This document shows, piece after piece, positions 33,890 through 42,048 of a stretch of 64,000 nucleotides of DNA. This DNA comes from Enhydrobacter sp. Lineage in GTDB: Bacteria > Pseudomonadota > Alphaproteobacteria > Reyranellales > Reyranellaceae. The DNA is taken from positions 3,095,001 to 3,159,000 of the forward strand of contig NZ_CP126889.1 in assembly GCF_030246845.1 (NCBI RefSeq). Direction: 5' to 3'. The position numbers and the translations under genes are program-made. Each line of letters starts with the position of its first letter. Position 1 is the first letter of the stretch. Under the pieces are notes generated by a model, which worked only from the letters and a program-made list of their open reading frames with translations, was not told the origin of the DNA and made no database searches.

Positions 33890-34984
33890 TCATGCCGCCC
33901 GGGCTTGCTCGGGATAGAGAGAGAGCAGGCCCGCCTCGCTGGCCGGGCAGACGCCGCGTTCGGTGATCAGCGCCGTGACGAGGCGGGCCGGTGTGACGTC
34001 GAACGCCGGATTGGCGGCGGGGCTGCCCTCCGGCAGGATGTCGACACTCACCACGTCGCCACTCCCACCGCGTCCGGAGATGCGCGACAGCTCGGCCGCA
34101 TTGCGCTCCTCGATCGGGATGTCGCGATGGCCGTCCTCGATCGTCCAGTCGATGGTGGGGTAGGGCAGGCCGACATAGAACGGCACGCCGTTGTCGTGCG
34201 CCGCCAGCGCCTTGAGATAGGTGCCGATCTTGTTGCAGACATCGCCGCGTCGGGTCGTGCGGTCGGTCCCGACGATGCAGAAATCGACCTTGCCCTGCTG
34301 CATCAGATGGCCGCCGGCGTTGTCGGCGATCACGGTGTGCGGCACGCCGTGCTTGCCGAGCTCCCAGGCCGTCAGGCTGGCGCCCTGGTTGCGCGGCCTG
34401 GTCTCGTCGACCCAGACATGGATCGGGATTCCGGCGTCGTGCGCCTGGTAGATCGGCGCCAGCGCCGTGCCCCAATCGACGGTGGCGAGCCAGCCGGCAT
34501 TGCAGTGGGTGAGGGCGTTCAGCGGCCCGCCGCGCGGCTCGAGCCTTCGGATCTCGGCCAGCCCATGCTCGCCGATGCGGCGGCAGATCTCGGCATCCTC
34601 GTCGCAGATCTCGGCGGCCCGGCGATAGGCTGTTTCGCGGCGGCTGCCGGGCGGCAACGGCGAGAGGCGGGTGCGCAGATCGTCGAGTGCCCAGCGGAGA
34701 TTGACGGCCGTGGGGCGCGCCGCAAGGAGCACCTGGTAGGCGCGGGCGAGCATTGCATCCGACGGATCGGCAGCCATGGCAAGCGCGATTCCGTACGCCG
34801 CCGTCGCCCCGATCAGCGGCGCGCCGCGCACGATCATGGTGCGGATGGCGCGTTCGGCGTCTTCCATCGCCCGCAGGTCGCGGATGACGAAGCGGTGCGG
34901 CAGCAGCGTCTGGTCGATCACCTGCACGGTCGTGCCGTCGACATCGAGCCAGATGGTGCGGTAAGGCCTGCCATCGACTCTCAT
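33890..34984 (-). CDS. mtnA: S-methyl-5-thioribose-1-phosphate isomerase
   Basis: Converts methylthioribose-1-phosphate to the ribulose form; homologues also isomerise 5-deoxyribose-1-phosphate. The 364-residue product has [15 protein letters not shown] near 52, catalytic C161 in THCNAGWLA and catalytic D241 in [11 protein letters not shown], followed by NKIGTYLKA. The start overlaps the mtnK stop by ATGA. The later salvage genes mtnB, mtnC, mtnD, mtnE or mtnW do not occur in the window, so the ketose phosphate may go to an aldolase instead. Confidence 0.94.
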   Translation of the reverse strand: MRVDGRPYRTIWLDVDGTTVQVIDQTLLPHRFVIRDLRAMEDAERAIRTMIVRGAPLIGATAAYGIALAMAADPSDAMLARAYQVLLAARPTAVNLRWALDDLRTRLSPLPPGSRRETAYRRAAEICDEDAEICRRIGEHGLAEIRRLEPRGGPLNALTHCNAGWLATVDWGTALAPIYQAHDAGIPIHVWVDETRPRNQGASLTAWELGKHGVPHTVIADNAGGHLMQQGKVDFCIVGTDRTTRRGDVCNKIGTYLKALAAHDNGVPFYVGLPYPTIDWTIEDGHRDIPIEERNAAELSRISGRGGSGDVVSVDILPEGSPAANPAFDVTPARLVTALITERGVCPASEAGLLSLYPEQARAA

Positions 34985-36270
34985 GCCGGCACCTTGGCCG
35001 TCTCGCGCCGGACGGCACGCGCAGCTTCATTTGCTGCGCCGATGCCGTCGAATCTGCTGCCTTCGACCATCAGGACGCGCGCGAGTCTCAGCGCCTGCTT
35101 CTCGCACTCGGCGCGTCGGTCGGGGTCGGCGATGCTCTCCATGTCCTCGACATGGGCGAGTCCCAGGATGCGGCGTGTCATCTTGCAGCCGCCGAAGCCC
35201 AGGGCATCGACGAACAGCCGGCGCATATAGGCATCCTGCGCCGCCTGCAGCGCGGCCTGCTCCGAAGCGGTGGCGAACAGCGCGGGCATGAAGGTGTCGC
35301 CGCCGTGGGCCTTGTTCCAGAGGGCGCGGAAGCGCTGGTCGAACAAGGTCCAGACCGTCTCGATCGTCCGCAGGATCCAGTCGCGGTAGCCGTCGCGCTC
35401 GCCGGGCCATGTCTCGTGGCCGCTCTGCGAGAAATAGGCCAGATAGAGATTGCCGATCAGGGCGCCGACATCGAAGCCCATGGGACCATAGAACGCGAAC
35501 TCGGGATCGATGGCGTAGGTCTCGTCCTCGGTCACCATGATCGAGCCCGAGTGCAGATCGCCATGGATCAGCGCCTGCGCCTCGCCCATGAACTTGAGCT
35601 TGAATTCCTGCGCCGCCCGCTTCCAGGGACCGTCGCTGCGCACCGCGGCGGCGGCGGCGTCGAGCTGCGGGCTGGTCCAGCGGTTGGCCTCGGCGATGCG
35701 CCAGGGATCGGTGAAGACCAGGTCCTCGGTGATGCGGCAGAGCTCGATATTGTCGCAGAAGAGCGCCATGTGCTTCTTCTTCGCCGCGGCCGGTTGCCCC
35801 AGATCGGAAGTGGCGAACAGCGTCTCGGCGAGGAATGTGGCCATGTGATCGGCGAGCTTCGGATAGACGATGCCGCGGATCAGGCCCTTGCGCAGGATGA
35901 TGTGCGGCGTGAGATAGGCCATCACCGTGAGCGCCAGCGTCTCGTCGAAATGGAAAATCCTGGGGACATGCCGTGGCGCGGCCTTGCTCTCGGCGGCCAG
36001 CGCCTGGTGCTCGAAAAAGGCCCGCCGTACCGGCAAGGGCCAGCTCTCGCCGACCAGCCGCACATAGGGCAGGGCCTGCTTCAGCACCACGCCGCCCGAC
36101 GGTCCCTCGACGATGAACACGAGATTGAGGTTGCCGTCGCCCACTTCGCGGACCTTCCAGTCCGTTACGCTGCCGCCCAGCTTCGTGGCGACCGCCGGCA
36201 CGCCCGCCAGATAGGACGATACGTCGGCTTCCTTGAGGCTCCGATAGCCCGGCGGAACGTCGAGTGCCAT
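34981..36270 (-). CDS. mtnK: S-methyl-5-thioribose kinase
   Basis: Phosphorylates methylthioribose, possibly also 5-deoxyribose, at C1. The 429-residue product has the kinase fold of choline/aminoglycoside kinases: [13 protein letters not shown] (ATP loop), catalytic [11 protein letters not shown] (about 233) and the DFG-like [17 protein letters not shown]. Coupled by ATGA to mtnA. It follows the E1 gene by 33 nt. No Shine-Dalgarno is visible; instead a perfect hairpin (36274-36288) ends 3 nt before the ATG. Confidence 0.93.
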   Translation of the reverse strand: MALDVPPGYRSLKEADVSSYLAGVPAVATKLGGSVTDWKVREVGDGNLNLVFIVEGPSGGVVLKQALPYVRLVGESWPLPVRRAFFEHQALAAESKAAPRHVPRIFHFDETLALTVMAYLTPHIILRKGLIRGIVYPKLADHMATFLAETLFATSDLGQPAAAKKKHMALFCDNIELCRITEDLVFTDPWRIAEANRWTSPQLDAAAAAVRSDGPWKRAAQEFKLKFMGEAQALIHGDLHSGSIMVTEDETYAIDPEFAFYGPMGFDVGALIGNLYLAYFSQSGHETWPGERDGYRDWILRTIETVWTLFDQRFRALWNKAHGGDTFMPALFATASEQAALQAAQDAYMRRLFVDALGFGGCKMTRRILGLAHVEDMESIADPDRRAECEKQALRLARVLMVEGSRFDGIGAANEAARAVRRETAKVPA

Positions 36271-36273
36271 GAC

Positions 36274-36288
36274 GCCCGAAATTCGGGC
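36274..36288 (-). promoter_or_regulatory. Hairpin directly before the mtnK start
   Basis: GCCCGAA-T-TTCGGGC (read on the minus strand) is a perfect 7-bp inverted repeat filling the spot where a ribosome site should be, 3 nt before the mtnK ATG. It may limit mtnK translation or couple it to the E1 gene upstream, or help process the transcript. Confidence 0.55.
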
Positions 36289-36303
36289 TTCACGGCTGCA
36301 AGG

Positions 36304-38646
36304 TCAAGAGATCGCTCTTGCCGCCGCGTCGACGATCGCTGCCGAGTCGAGCTTGTAGGTGCGATAGAGGTCGGGAATGTCGCCGGACTGGCCGAAGGCC
36401 TCGATGCCGAGCGGAACGACACGCTGGCCGCGCACCGAGCCCAGCCAGGAGAGCGTGAGCGGATGGCCGTCGAGCACGGTGACGAGCCGCGCCTCGCGCG
36501 ACAGCGGCGCCAGCAGGCGCTCGATCGGACTCGGGCCGCGATCGATCCTTCCCGCCGTGCGGCCACGCTCGCGCTGCGCCGCGAGCCAGTCGGCGTGCAG
36601 GCGATCCGGCGAGGTGAGGACGAGAAGTCCGGCGCCGGCGAAGTCGCGCACGATGCCGTCGTGCGCGGCGATGGTCTCGGGCGTGACGGCGCCCATGGCG
36701 ACGATCGCCAGGTCGGCGCCCGGCTCCGGCGGCGCGTACCAGTAACCGCCCGCCACGATGTCGGCCTCCTGCGCAGGCGACAGCGTCCGCTCTGGCTGCG
36801 GCAGGCTGCGGGTCGAGAGCCTGAGATAGACCGACGAGCCTTTGGGCCGCTGGATATGCTCCAGGCCGAACCGCAGCAGGACGGCCAGCTCGTCGACGAA
36901 GGCGGGTTCGTAGGACAAGAGGCCCGGCTGGCCGATGCCGATCAGCGGCGTGTGGATGCTCTGATGCGCGCCGCCTTCGGGCGCCAGCGTCACGCCGGAC
37001 GGCGTAGCGGCCAGCACGAACCGCGCATCCTGATAGCAGGCATAGTTCAGCGCATCGAGGCCGCGGGCGATGAACGGGTCGTAGAGCGTGCCGATCGGCA
37101 ACAGGCGGGTGCCGAACAGCTCGTGGGCGAGGCCGAGCGCTGCCAACTGGATGAAGAGATTGTTCTCGGCGATGCCGAGCTCGATGTGCTGGCCGCGCGG
37201 CGTCTTGCGCCAGAGCTGGGCCGAGACGACCTTGAGCTCGCGGAACACGTCTTCCGCCTCGGTATGGCCGAACAGGCCGCGCCGGTTGATCCAGGGGCCG
37301 AGATTGGTCGAGACGGACACGTCGGGCGAGGTCGTCACGACGCGGCGGGCAAGCTCGCTGTCCTCGGCGGCGATGGCGTTCAGGATCTTGCCGAAACCCT
37401 CCTGCGTGCTGGCCTTCCTGTCGCCGGATCTCGGCAGGGTGGCGGGTATTGCGATCGCCGGCGCCTCGGTCCGGCGCCGGCCTTCGGCATTGAACGGGGC
37501 CTCGGCGATGAAGGCTTCCAGCTCGGCGGGCGAGGCCGAGAGGCCGGCGAACTTCTCCCATTCCCGGCCGTCCTCGATGGCCATGCCCTTTTTGAAGCCC
37601 GCCATCTGGTCGAGCGTCATCAGGCCGGAGTGGTTGTCCTTGTGGCCGGCGAAGGGCAGGCCCTGGCCCTTGATCGTGTAGGCGATGAAGCAGGTCGGCC
37701 GATCGTCGTCGATGCTCTCGAAGGCATCGAGCACGGCCTGCATGTCGTGGCCGGCGAGGTTGGTCATCAGCCGATGCAGCGCGGCGTCGTCGTGCTGCTC
37801 GAGGATGCGGCGGATGCCGGGATACTGGTTGAGGTCGCGCGTCAGCGCCTCGCGCCAGCCGGCGCCGCCCTTGAACACCAGCGCCGAGTAGAGCGAGTTG
37901 GGGCAGGCGTCGATCCATTGCCGGAGCTGCTCGCCGTCGGGTTGGGCGAAGGCGGTCTCGAGCAGCTTGCCGTACTTCAGCGTGAGGACGCGCCATCCGA
38001 CCAGCTCGAACATCTCGCCGATGCGGCCGAACAGACGGTCGTTCACCACGCCGTCGAGGCTCTGGCGGTTGTAGTCGATCACCCACCAGAGATTCCGCAC
38101 GTCGTGCTTCCAGCCTTCGAGCAGGGCCTCGAAGACGTTGCCTTCGTCGAGCTCGGCGTCGCCCACCAGCGCGACCATGCGGCCGGCCGGTCGTTCGGTC
38201 GGAGCGAGCTTCTTCAGCCGCACATAGTCCTGCACGATCGAGGAGAAGAGCGTCATGGCGACGCCCAGCCCGACCGAGCCGGTCGAGAAATCGACGTCGT
38301 CGACGTCCTTGGTGCGCGAGGGATAGGACTGCGCCCCGCCCAGGCTGCGGAACTTCTCGAGCTTGTCCTGCGTCTGGTGGCCGAACAGGTACTGGACGGC
38401 GTGGAACACCGGCGAGGCGTGCGGCTTCACCGCCACGCGGTCCGCGGGCCGCAGCACCGCGAAGTAGAGCGCAGTCATCACCGTCGCCAGCGAGGCGCAG
38501 GAAGCCTGGTGACCGCCGACCTTCAGGCCGTCGCGGTTGGGCCGGATGTGGTTGGCATGGTGAATGGTCCAGGCGGAAAGCCACAGAACCTTGCGCTCCA
38601 GCTCGCGCAGAAGCCTCAGTCGCTGGACGGGCGCCATCGAGGTCAT
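36304..38646 (-). CDS. Homodimeric 2-oxoacid dehydrogenase E1 (AceE/MdeB-like, transketolase fold)
   Basis: Thiamine-diphosphate enzyme of 780 residues. The ThDP site GDAELDEGNVFEALLEGWK (about 162-180) followed by VIDYNRQSLDG mirrors the AceE GDGEMDE...NLQRLDG arrangement, and GGHQASCASLATV and HIELGIAENNLF are further E1/transketolase blocks. E. coli AceE has about 887 residues, so this is a shorter branch. In Pseudomonas, MdeB of this family oxidises 2-oxobutyrate from methionine under an Lrp regulator; here an Lrp gene is also divergent. The frame is open to 38727, but ATG 38646 has GGAGG before it and leaves room for a promoter. Confidence 0.8.
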   Translation of the reverse strand: MTSMAPVQRLRLLRELERKVLWLSAWTIHHANHIRPNRDGLKVGGHQASCASLATVMTALYFAVLRPADRVAVKPHASPVFHAVQYLFGHQTQDKLEKFRSLGGAQSYPSRTKDVDDVDFSTGSVGLGVAMTLFSSIVQDYVRLKKLAPTERPAGRMVALVGDAELDEGNVFEALLEGWKHDVRNLWWVIDYNRQSLDGVVNDRLFGRIGEMFELVGWRVLTLKYGKLLETAFAQPDGEQLRQWIDACPNSLYSALVFKGGAGWREALTRDLNQYPGIRRILEQHDDAALHRLMTNLAGHDMQAVLDAFESIDDDRPTCFIAYTIKGQGLPFAGHKDNHSGLMTLDQMAGFKKGMAIEDGREWEKFAGLSASPAELEAFIAEAPFNAEGRRRTEAPAIAIPATLPRSGDRKASTQEGFGKILNAIAAEDSELARRVVTTSPDVSVSTNLGPWINRRGLFGHTEAEDVFRELKVVSAQLWRKTPRGQHIELGIAENNLFIQLAALGLAHELFGTRLLPIGTLYDPFIARGLDALNYACYQDARFVLAATPSGVTLAPEGGAHQSIHTPLIGIGQPGLLSYEPAFVDELAVLLRFGLEHIQRPKGSSVYLRLSTRSLPQPERTLSPAQEADIVAGGYWYAPPEPGADLAIVAMGAVTPETIAAHDGIVRDFAGAGLLVLTSPDRLHADWLAAQRERGRTAGRIDRGPSPIERLLAPLSREARLVTVLDGHPLTLSWLGSVRGQRVVPLGIEAFGQSGDIPDLYRTYKLDSAAIVDAAARAIS

Positions 38647-38669
38647 GTCCTCCAGATACGCCGGGATAC

Positions 38670-38737
38670 GGGGAATATCCTTGCGTTTGGACCCATTCGG
38701 CCGCTGTATAGGGCAAAATTGCGCCAAGATTGGGAAA
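38670..38737. promoter_or_regulatory. Candidate AsnC/Lrp operator region before the E1 operon
   Basis: The gap holds GGGAATATCC (38671-38680), a TATAGG box (38707-38712) and CGCCAAGATTGGGAAA (38722-38737) with a CCAA-N2-TTGG palindrome. The last matches the site before the first AsnC/Lrp gene (15413-15429) with one gap and two mismatches, at nearly the same distance from the ATG. Confidence 0.45.
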
Positions 38738-38745
38738 TTCGAGCA

Positions 38746-39207
38746 ATGATCTCCCTCGATGCCATCGATCGACGCATTCTCGAGCGGCTGCAGCAGGAGG
38801 GACGGCTGAGCAATGCCGAGCTCGCCGAGAAAGTCGGTCTTTCCTCCTCCCCCTGCTGGCGGCGCGTCAAGGCGCTGGAGGAGGCCGGTGTGATCAGGGG
38901 CTATGCCGCACTGCTCGACGCCAAAACGGTCGGCCTCGCGGTCAATGTCTTCATGAGTGTCTCGCTCTCCACCCAGAACGAAAAGTCTCTGAAGGAGTTC
39001 GAGCGCGCGGCTGCGGCACGGCCCGAGGTCATGGAGTGCTACCTGATGACCGGCGACAGCGACTATCTGCTGCGCGTCGTGGTGCGCGATCTCGAGGCCT
39101 ACGAGCGCTTCGTGATGGATTTCACCAAGATTCCCGGCATCGCCCAGATCCGCAGCTCCTTCGCGCTGCGCCCGGTGAAGCAGGGGACGGCCCTGCCGCT
39201 CGGCTGA
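38746..39207 (+). CDS. AsnC/Lrp-family regulator 2
   Basis: Regulator of 153 residues. Helix-turn-helix LAEKVGLSSSPCWRRVKALE and RAM domain (MTGDSDYLLRVVVRDLEAYE, about 103-122). It closely resembles the phhA-linked paralogue at 15436, with the same MI-LD-ID-RI opening. Divergent from the E1-mtnK-mtnA operon and upstream of the class II aldolase gene by 51 nt, it probably senses an amino acid such as methionine and controls both. Confidence 0.92.
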   Translation: MISLDAIDRRILERLQQEGRLSNAELAEKVGLSSSPCWRRVKALEEAGVIRGYAALLDAKTVGLAVNVFMSVSLSTQNEKSLKEFERAAAARPEVMECYLMTGDSDYLLRVVVRDLEAYERFVMDFTKIPGIAQIRSSFALRPVKQGTALPLG

Positions 39208-39258
39208 CGCAACGGCGGCCGATCTTTGCTAAGCTGCGGTGCTGGGAGGAACAGCGCC

Positions 39259-39999
39259 ATGTCGACTCCGATCGCCTTCGATCCCGCCATCGGCCGCGAG
39301 TTCGTGAAGTATGCGCGACTGCTGTCGGCCCGCGGCTACGTGCACAACACCTTGGGCAACATCGTGATGCGCGTCGCTCATCCCGACTTTCCGCACGGCA
39401 TCGCCTACACCAAGCACGCCGAGATCTCGCTCGAGGAGATGGAGACCGGGAACATCGTCATCACCGATATTCCCACCAGCCGGATCCTGTGGGGCGAGCG
39501 CATGACCTCGGTCGGGCACAATCTCAGCCGGGAGATCCTGCGTCTGAGGCCGGACATCGGCGCCACCATCCATGTCCATGACGACGCCACGATCGCGCTT
39601 CTGGGCGCACTGGGCGAGGCCAATGCGCCCGAATTCAAGGTGCTCTCGCTCGATCCGCCCTTCGTTCTCGGCAGGCCGGTGCATTTCGTGCCGGCCCATG
39701 TCGATGTCGAGGCCGATGTGAGCTCGGTCGCGAGCTTCATCCAGGGCACCAACTCGGTGGTGCTGGTCGGGCACGGGATCACGACATTGGGACGCACCCT
39801 GTCGGAGGCCTACCATCGGCTCAACACTCTCACCGCCGAAGTGCGCCGGTGCATCGTCGCCGAGCAGATCGCGGCGCTCAAGGGAACGCGCGTCGCCTAC
39901 CGGCCCCGGCACGAGATCGAGGAGATGTACCGCTTCGCCGAGCGCATCATCTATCCGACGCGGGCCGAGGATGTGATGCGCGACGAGGCCGCCCAATAG
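39259..39999 (+). CDS. Class II aldolase/adducin-family protein, catalytic Glu missing
   Basis: FucA/AraD-fold protein of 246 residues. Zinc ligands are present: H105 and H107 (TIHVHDDA) and H172 (LVGHGITTLG). The phosphate-loop region reads HNTLGNIVMRV rather than NxSGNxSxR, and the usual PSSE motif before RPDI is MTSVGHN, placing Gly86 where catalytic Glu sits. Classic aldol cleavage of a phosphoketose may therefore not apply; decarboxylation, epimerisation or an altered aldol reaction is possible. ATG 39259 follows GGGAGGA. The position beside the mtnK/mtnA operon makes a role on its product tempting. Confidence 0.82.
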   Translation: MSTPIAFDPAIGREFVKYARLLSARGYVHNTLGNIVMRVAHPDFPHGIAYTKHAEISLEEMETGNIVITDIPTSRILWGERMTSVGHNLSREILRLRPDIGATIHVHDDATIALLGALGEANAPEFKVLSLDPPFVLGRPVHFVPAHVDVEADVSSVASFIQGTNSVVLVGHGITTLGRTLSEAYHRLNTLTAEVRRCIVAEQIAALKGTRVAYRPRHEIEEMYRFAERIIYPTRAEDVMRDEAAQ

Positions 40000-40024
40000 C
40001 GGCCGGCGCCGGAGGAGCGGCGCG

Positions 40025-41056
40025 GTGTTGACCCTCGAGCATCGGCCGAAACCGCCGGTCGGGACCTACGTCCTGCTGGGCGTGGCCGGCCTTTTCTATC
40101 TGCTGATGCTCGTGAATCTGGTCGATATCGGCGACGTCGACCCGGCTGGACGCGGCCTCAACCAGGCCTTCGCGGCTCTCGCCGGCCTTCTTCTCTGGAT
40201 CGTGCTCGCGATCCTGCTGGTGGTCGGCGGCGTTCGGGGACACATGCCGCTGCTGGCCGCCATGGCCGCCGCGATCCTGCTTCCGGCCTCGGCGGTCGCG
40301 GCCATCGTGGCGGCCGAGCTTTACGAACGCATGGGCGGCTGGCCGATCCTGGTGCCGGCGCTCCTGCCGCTGGTGTTCGCGTCCTATGCGCTGTGGGCCA
40401 GGCTGCCGCAGCTTCGCAAGCACTTCCCAGCCTTGTCGACGAGTGCCTTCGCCGGCGTCGCGGTCCTCGTGATGACGGCGGGACCTCTGGCGGCGACGTG
40501 GTACGCCGACCAGCCCGATCCCACGCGCCGGGCCCGCTTGGCGGCGGAGGAGCGAGCGCAGCACGAAGAGCGGCAGCGACAGGCGGTCGCGATCCGCAGC
40601 CGTGAAGCGGCAGCCTTCGCCAAGCTCGGCCCCGACTCGTCGCTGGCCGACTATCTGCCTTACCTGCATGGCGAGCACGCCCAGGCCGCGCTCATCGGCA
40701 TCCGGCTGGTGAAGAGTCGCCAGGCCGATGCGGTCGCCCTCTTGCGGCAGGGGCGTCTCGGCGATCTGGCGCATCTGCGGGAATTCAACGTCGAGCCCAC
40801 CGCGGAGCTTTGCCAGGCGTACGGCAAGGCGCTCGCCGCGGCGGCGGCCGAGGTGGCGCCGAGCCCGCACTCGGCCTATCTCTCGGCCGCCATGGCGCTC
40901 GAACGTCAGCTTCCCAACATCACGTGGCTGATCGGGGTAGGCTGCGATCTTGCCGAGCCGCTTGCCCTGCTCGAGACCAATGTTCGTGCGGTCGCCGACT
41001 CGCCGCGCATGACCGCCTTCGCCGATGCGCTCGCCAGGCTGCGCGAAATCAAATGA
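40025..41056 (+). CDS. Membrane protein of unknown function
   Basis: Not recognised. The 343-residue product has four hydrophobic segments (about 16-34, 50-68, 78-95 and 104-122) plus a fifth near 140-158, then a charged Arg/Glu-rich helix (about 166-196) and a soluble C-terminal domain rich in Ala and Leu. Start is GTG 40025 with GGAGGAG nine bases before it; TTG 40028 is an alternative. It follows the class II aldolase gene by 25 nt and may share its transcript. No catalytic motif is visible. Confidence 0.7.
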   Translation: MLTLEHRPKPPVGTYVLLGVAGLFYLLMLVNLVDIGDVDPAGRGLNQAFAALAGLLLWIVLAILLVVGGVRGHMPLLAAMAAAILLPASAVAAIVAAELYERMGGWPILVPALLPLVFASYALWARLPQLRKHFPALSTSAFAGVAVLVMTAGPLAATWYADQPDPTRRARLAAEERAQHEERQRQAVAIRSREAAAFAKLGPDSSLADYLPYLHGEHAQAALIGIRLVKSRQADAVALLRQGRLGDLAHLREFNVEPTAELCQAYGKALAAAAAEVAPSPHSAYLSAAMALERQLPNITWLIGVGCDLAEPLALLETNVRAVADSPRMTAFADALARLREIK

Positions 41057-41065
41057 CGGCGCCTG

Positions 41066-41971
41066 TCAGAGCTCGATTGTCCCCGTCATCATCTCGACGC
41101 AGCACCCGCCGATATGGGTCGCAGTCACCTTGCCGGCTCGCTTTTCGGCACAGGCTTGCAGGATGCTGGGACGGCCCATATCGAAGCCCTGGCCGATGGT
41201 CTGGCTCAGGGTGAGGTCGGCGCGCGCATCGAAGTGCGCCAGCAGGCCGATCAGGGCGACGTTGGCGCTGCCGGTCGCCGGATCCTCGGGGACGCCGTAG
41301 AGCGGCGCGAACATGCGACTCTGGATGTCGAGATCGCCGTCCTCGCCGCGCACATAGAGATGGATGCCGACGGCGCGCTCCATGGGCAGGTGGCGCCGGA
41401 AGGCATCCTGGCGGCCTTGCGCGGCCGCCAGTGCCTCCCGCGACCGGAGCTCGGTCATGACGAAGCCCACGCCGCAGGAAGCGATGATCGGCCGATGCAC
41501 GCCGGTCTGGATCTCGGTCGGTGGAAGGGAGCAGGCCTCGGCGACGATGTCGACGGCGATCTCGTCGCCGAGCGTCAGCGGCTGCGGCGCGGCCAGCCGG
41601 GTCGCGATCACCTCGCCCTTGTCGCGTATCAGGTCGATCGGCACGAGACCGGCCTTCTCCTCGAACACCAGTCGATCGCCTGCGACCTTGTGGCCGAGGC
41701 ATTTGCCGGCCTTGGCCAGCACGAAGGCCGTGCCGATATTGGGATGGCCGGCAAACGGCATCTCGGCCTTGGGCGTGAAGATCCGCACCTCGGCCGTGTG
41801 CGCGCGGTCGCCGGGCGGCAGGACGAAGGTCGTCTCGGCCAGGTTGAACTCGGCGGCAACGGCTTGCATCTGCTCGCCCGACAGACGCCGCGCATCGGTG
41901 ACGACGGCCAGCGGGTTGCCGCCGAACTTCCGGTCGGTGAAGACATCGACGGTCGTGAAGGGAACCTGCAT
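41066..41971 (-). CDS. PhzF-family isomerase-like protein
   Basis: Diaminopimelate-epimerase-fold protein of 301 residues. PhzF marks: VDVFTDRKFGGNPLAVV, the catalytic Glu in FNLAETTFV (about 47), FAGHPNIGTAFVLA and the C-terminal PEDPATGSANVALIG. PhzF isomerises a shikimate-derived acid in phenazine synthesis, but most family members, this one included, lack other phenazine genes nearby and have unknown substrates. I chose ATG 41971; the extension to 42055 would run into the divergent acyl-CoA ligase start. Confidence 0.88.
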   Translation of the reverse strand: MQVPFTTVDVFTDRKFGGNPLAVVTDARRLSGEQMQAVAAEFNLAETTFVLPPGDRAHTAEVRIFTPKAEMPFAGHPNIGTAFVLAKAGKCLGHKVAGDRLVFEEKAGLVPIDLIRDKGEVIATRLAAPQPLTLGDEIAVDIVAEACSLPPTEIQTGVHRPIIASCGVGFVMTELRSREALAAAQGRQDAFRRHLPMERAVGIHLYVRGEDGDLDIQSRMFAPLYGVPEDPATGSANVALIGLLAHFDARADLTLSQTIGQGFDMGRPSILQACAEKRAGKVTATHIGGCCVEMMTGTIEL

Positions 41972-42048
41972 GGCGGCGGACCCTAACCGGCTTGCGGAAG
42001 GGGCCCTGAACGAGATTAACTCGGGACTGGGAGGAAAAACACTCGGCC

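Noticed and set aside
35152..39207. A 1351-residue open frame on the plus strand
   Set aside because: Only its last 154 codons (the AsnC/Lrp gene) are real. The rest is antisense to mtnK and the E1 gene and shows no domain.
40025..41056. Assigning the membrane protein to a transporter family
   Set aside because: Hydrophobic segments are clear, but no transporter, channel or enzyme motif could be seen.
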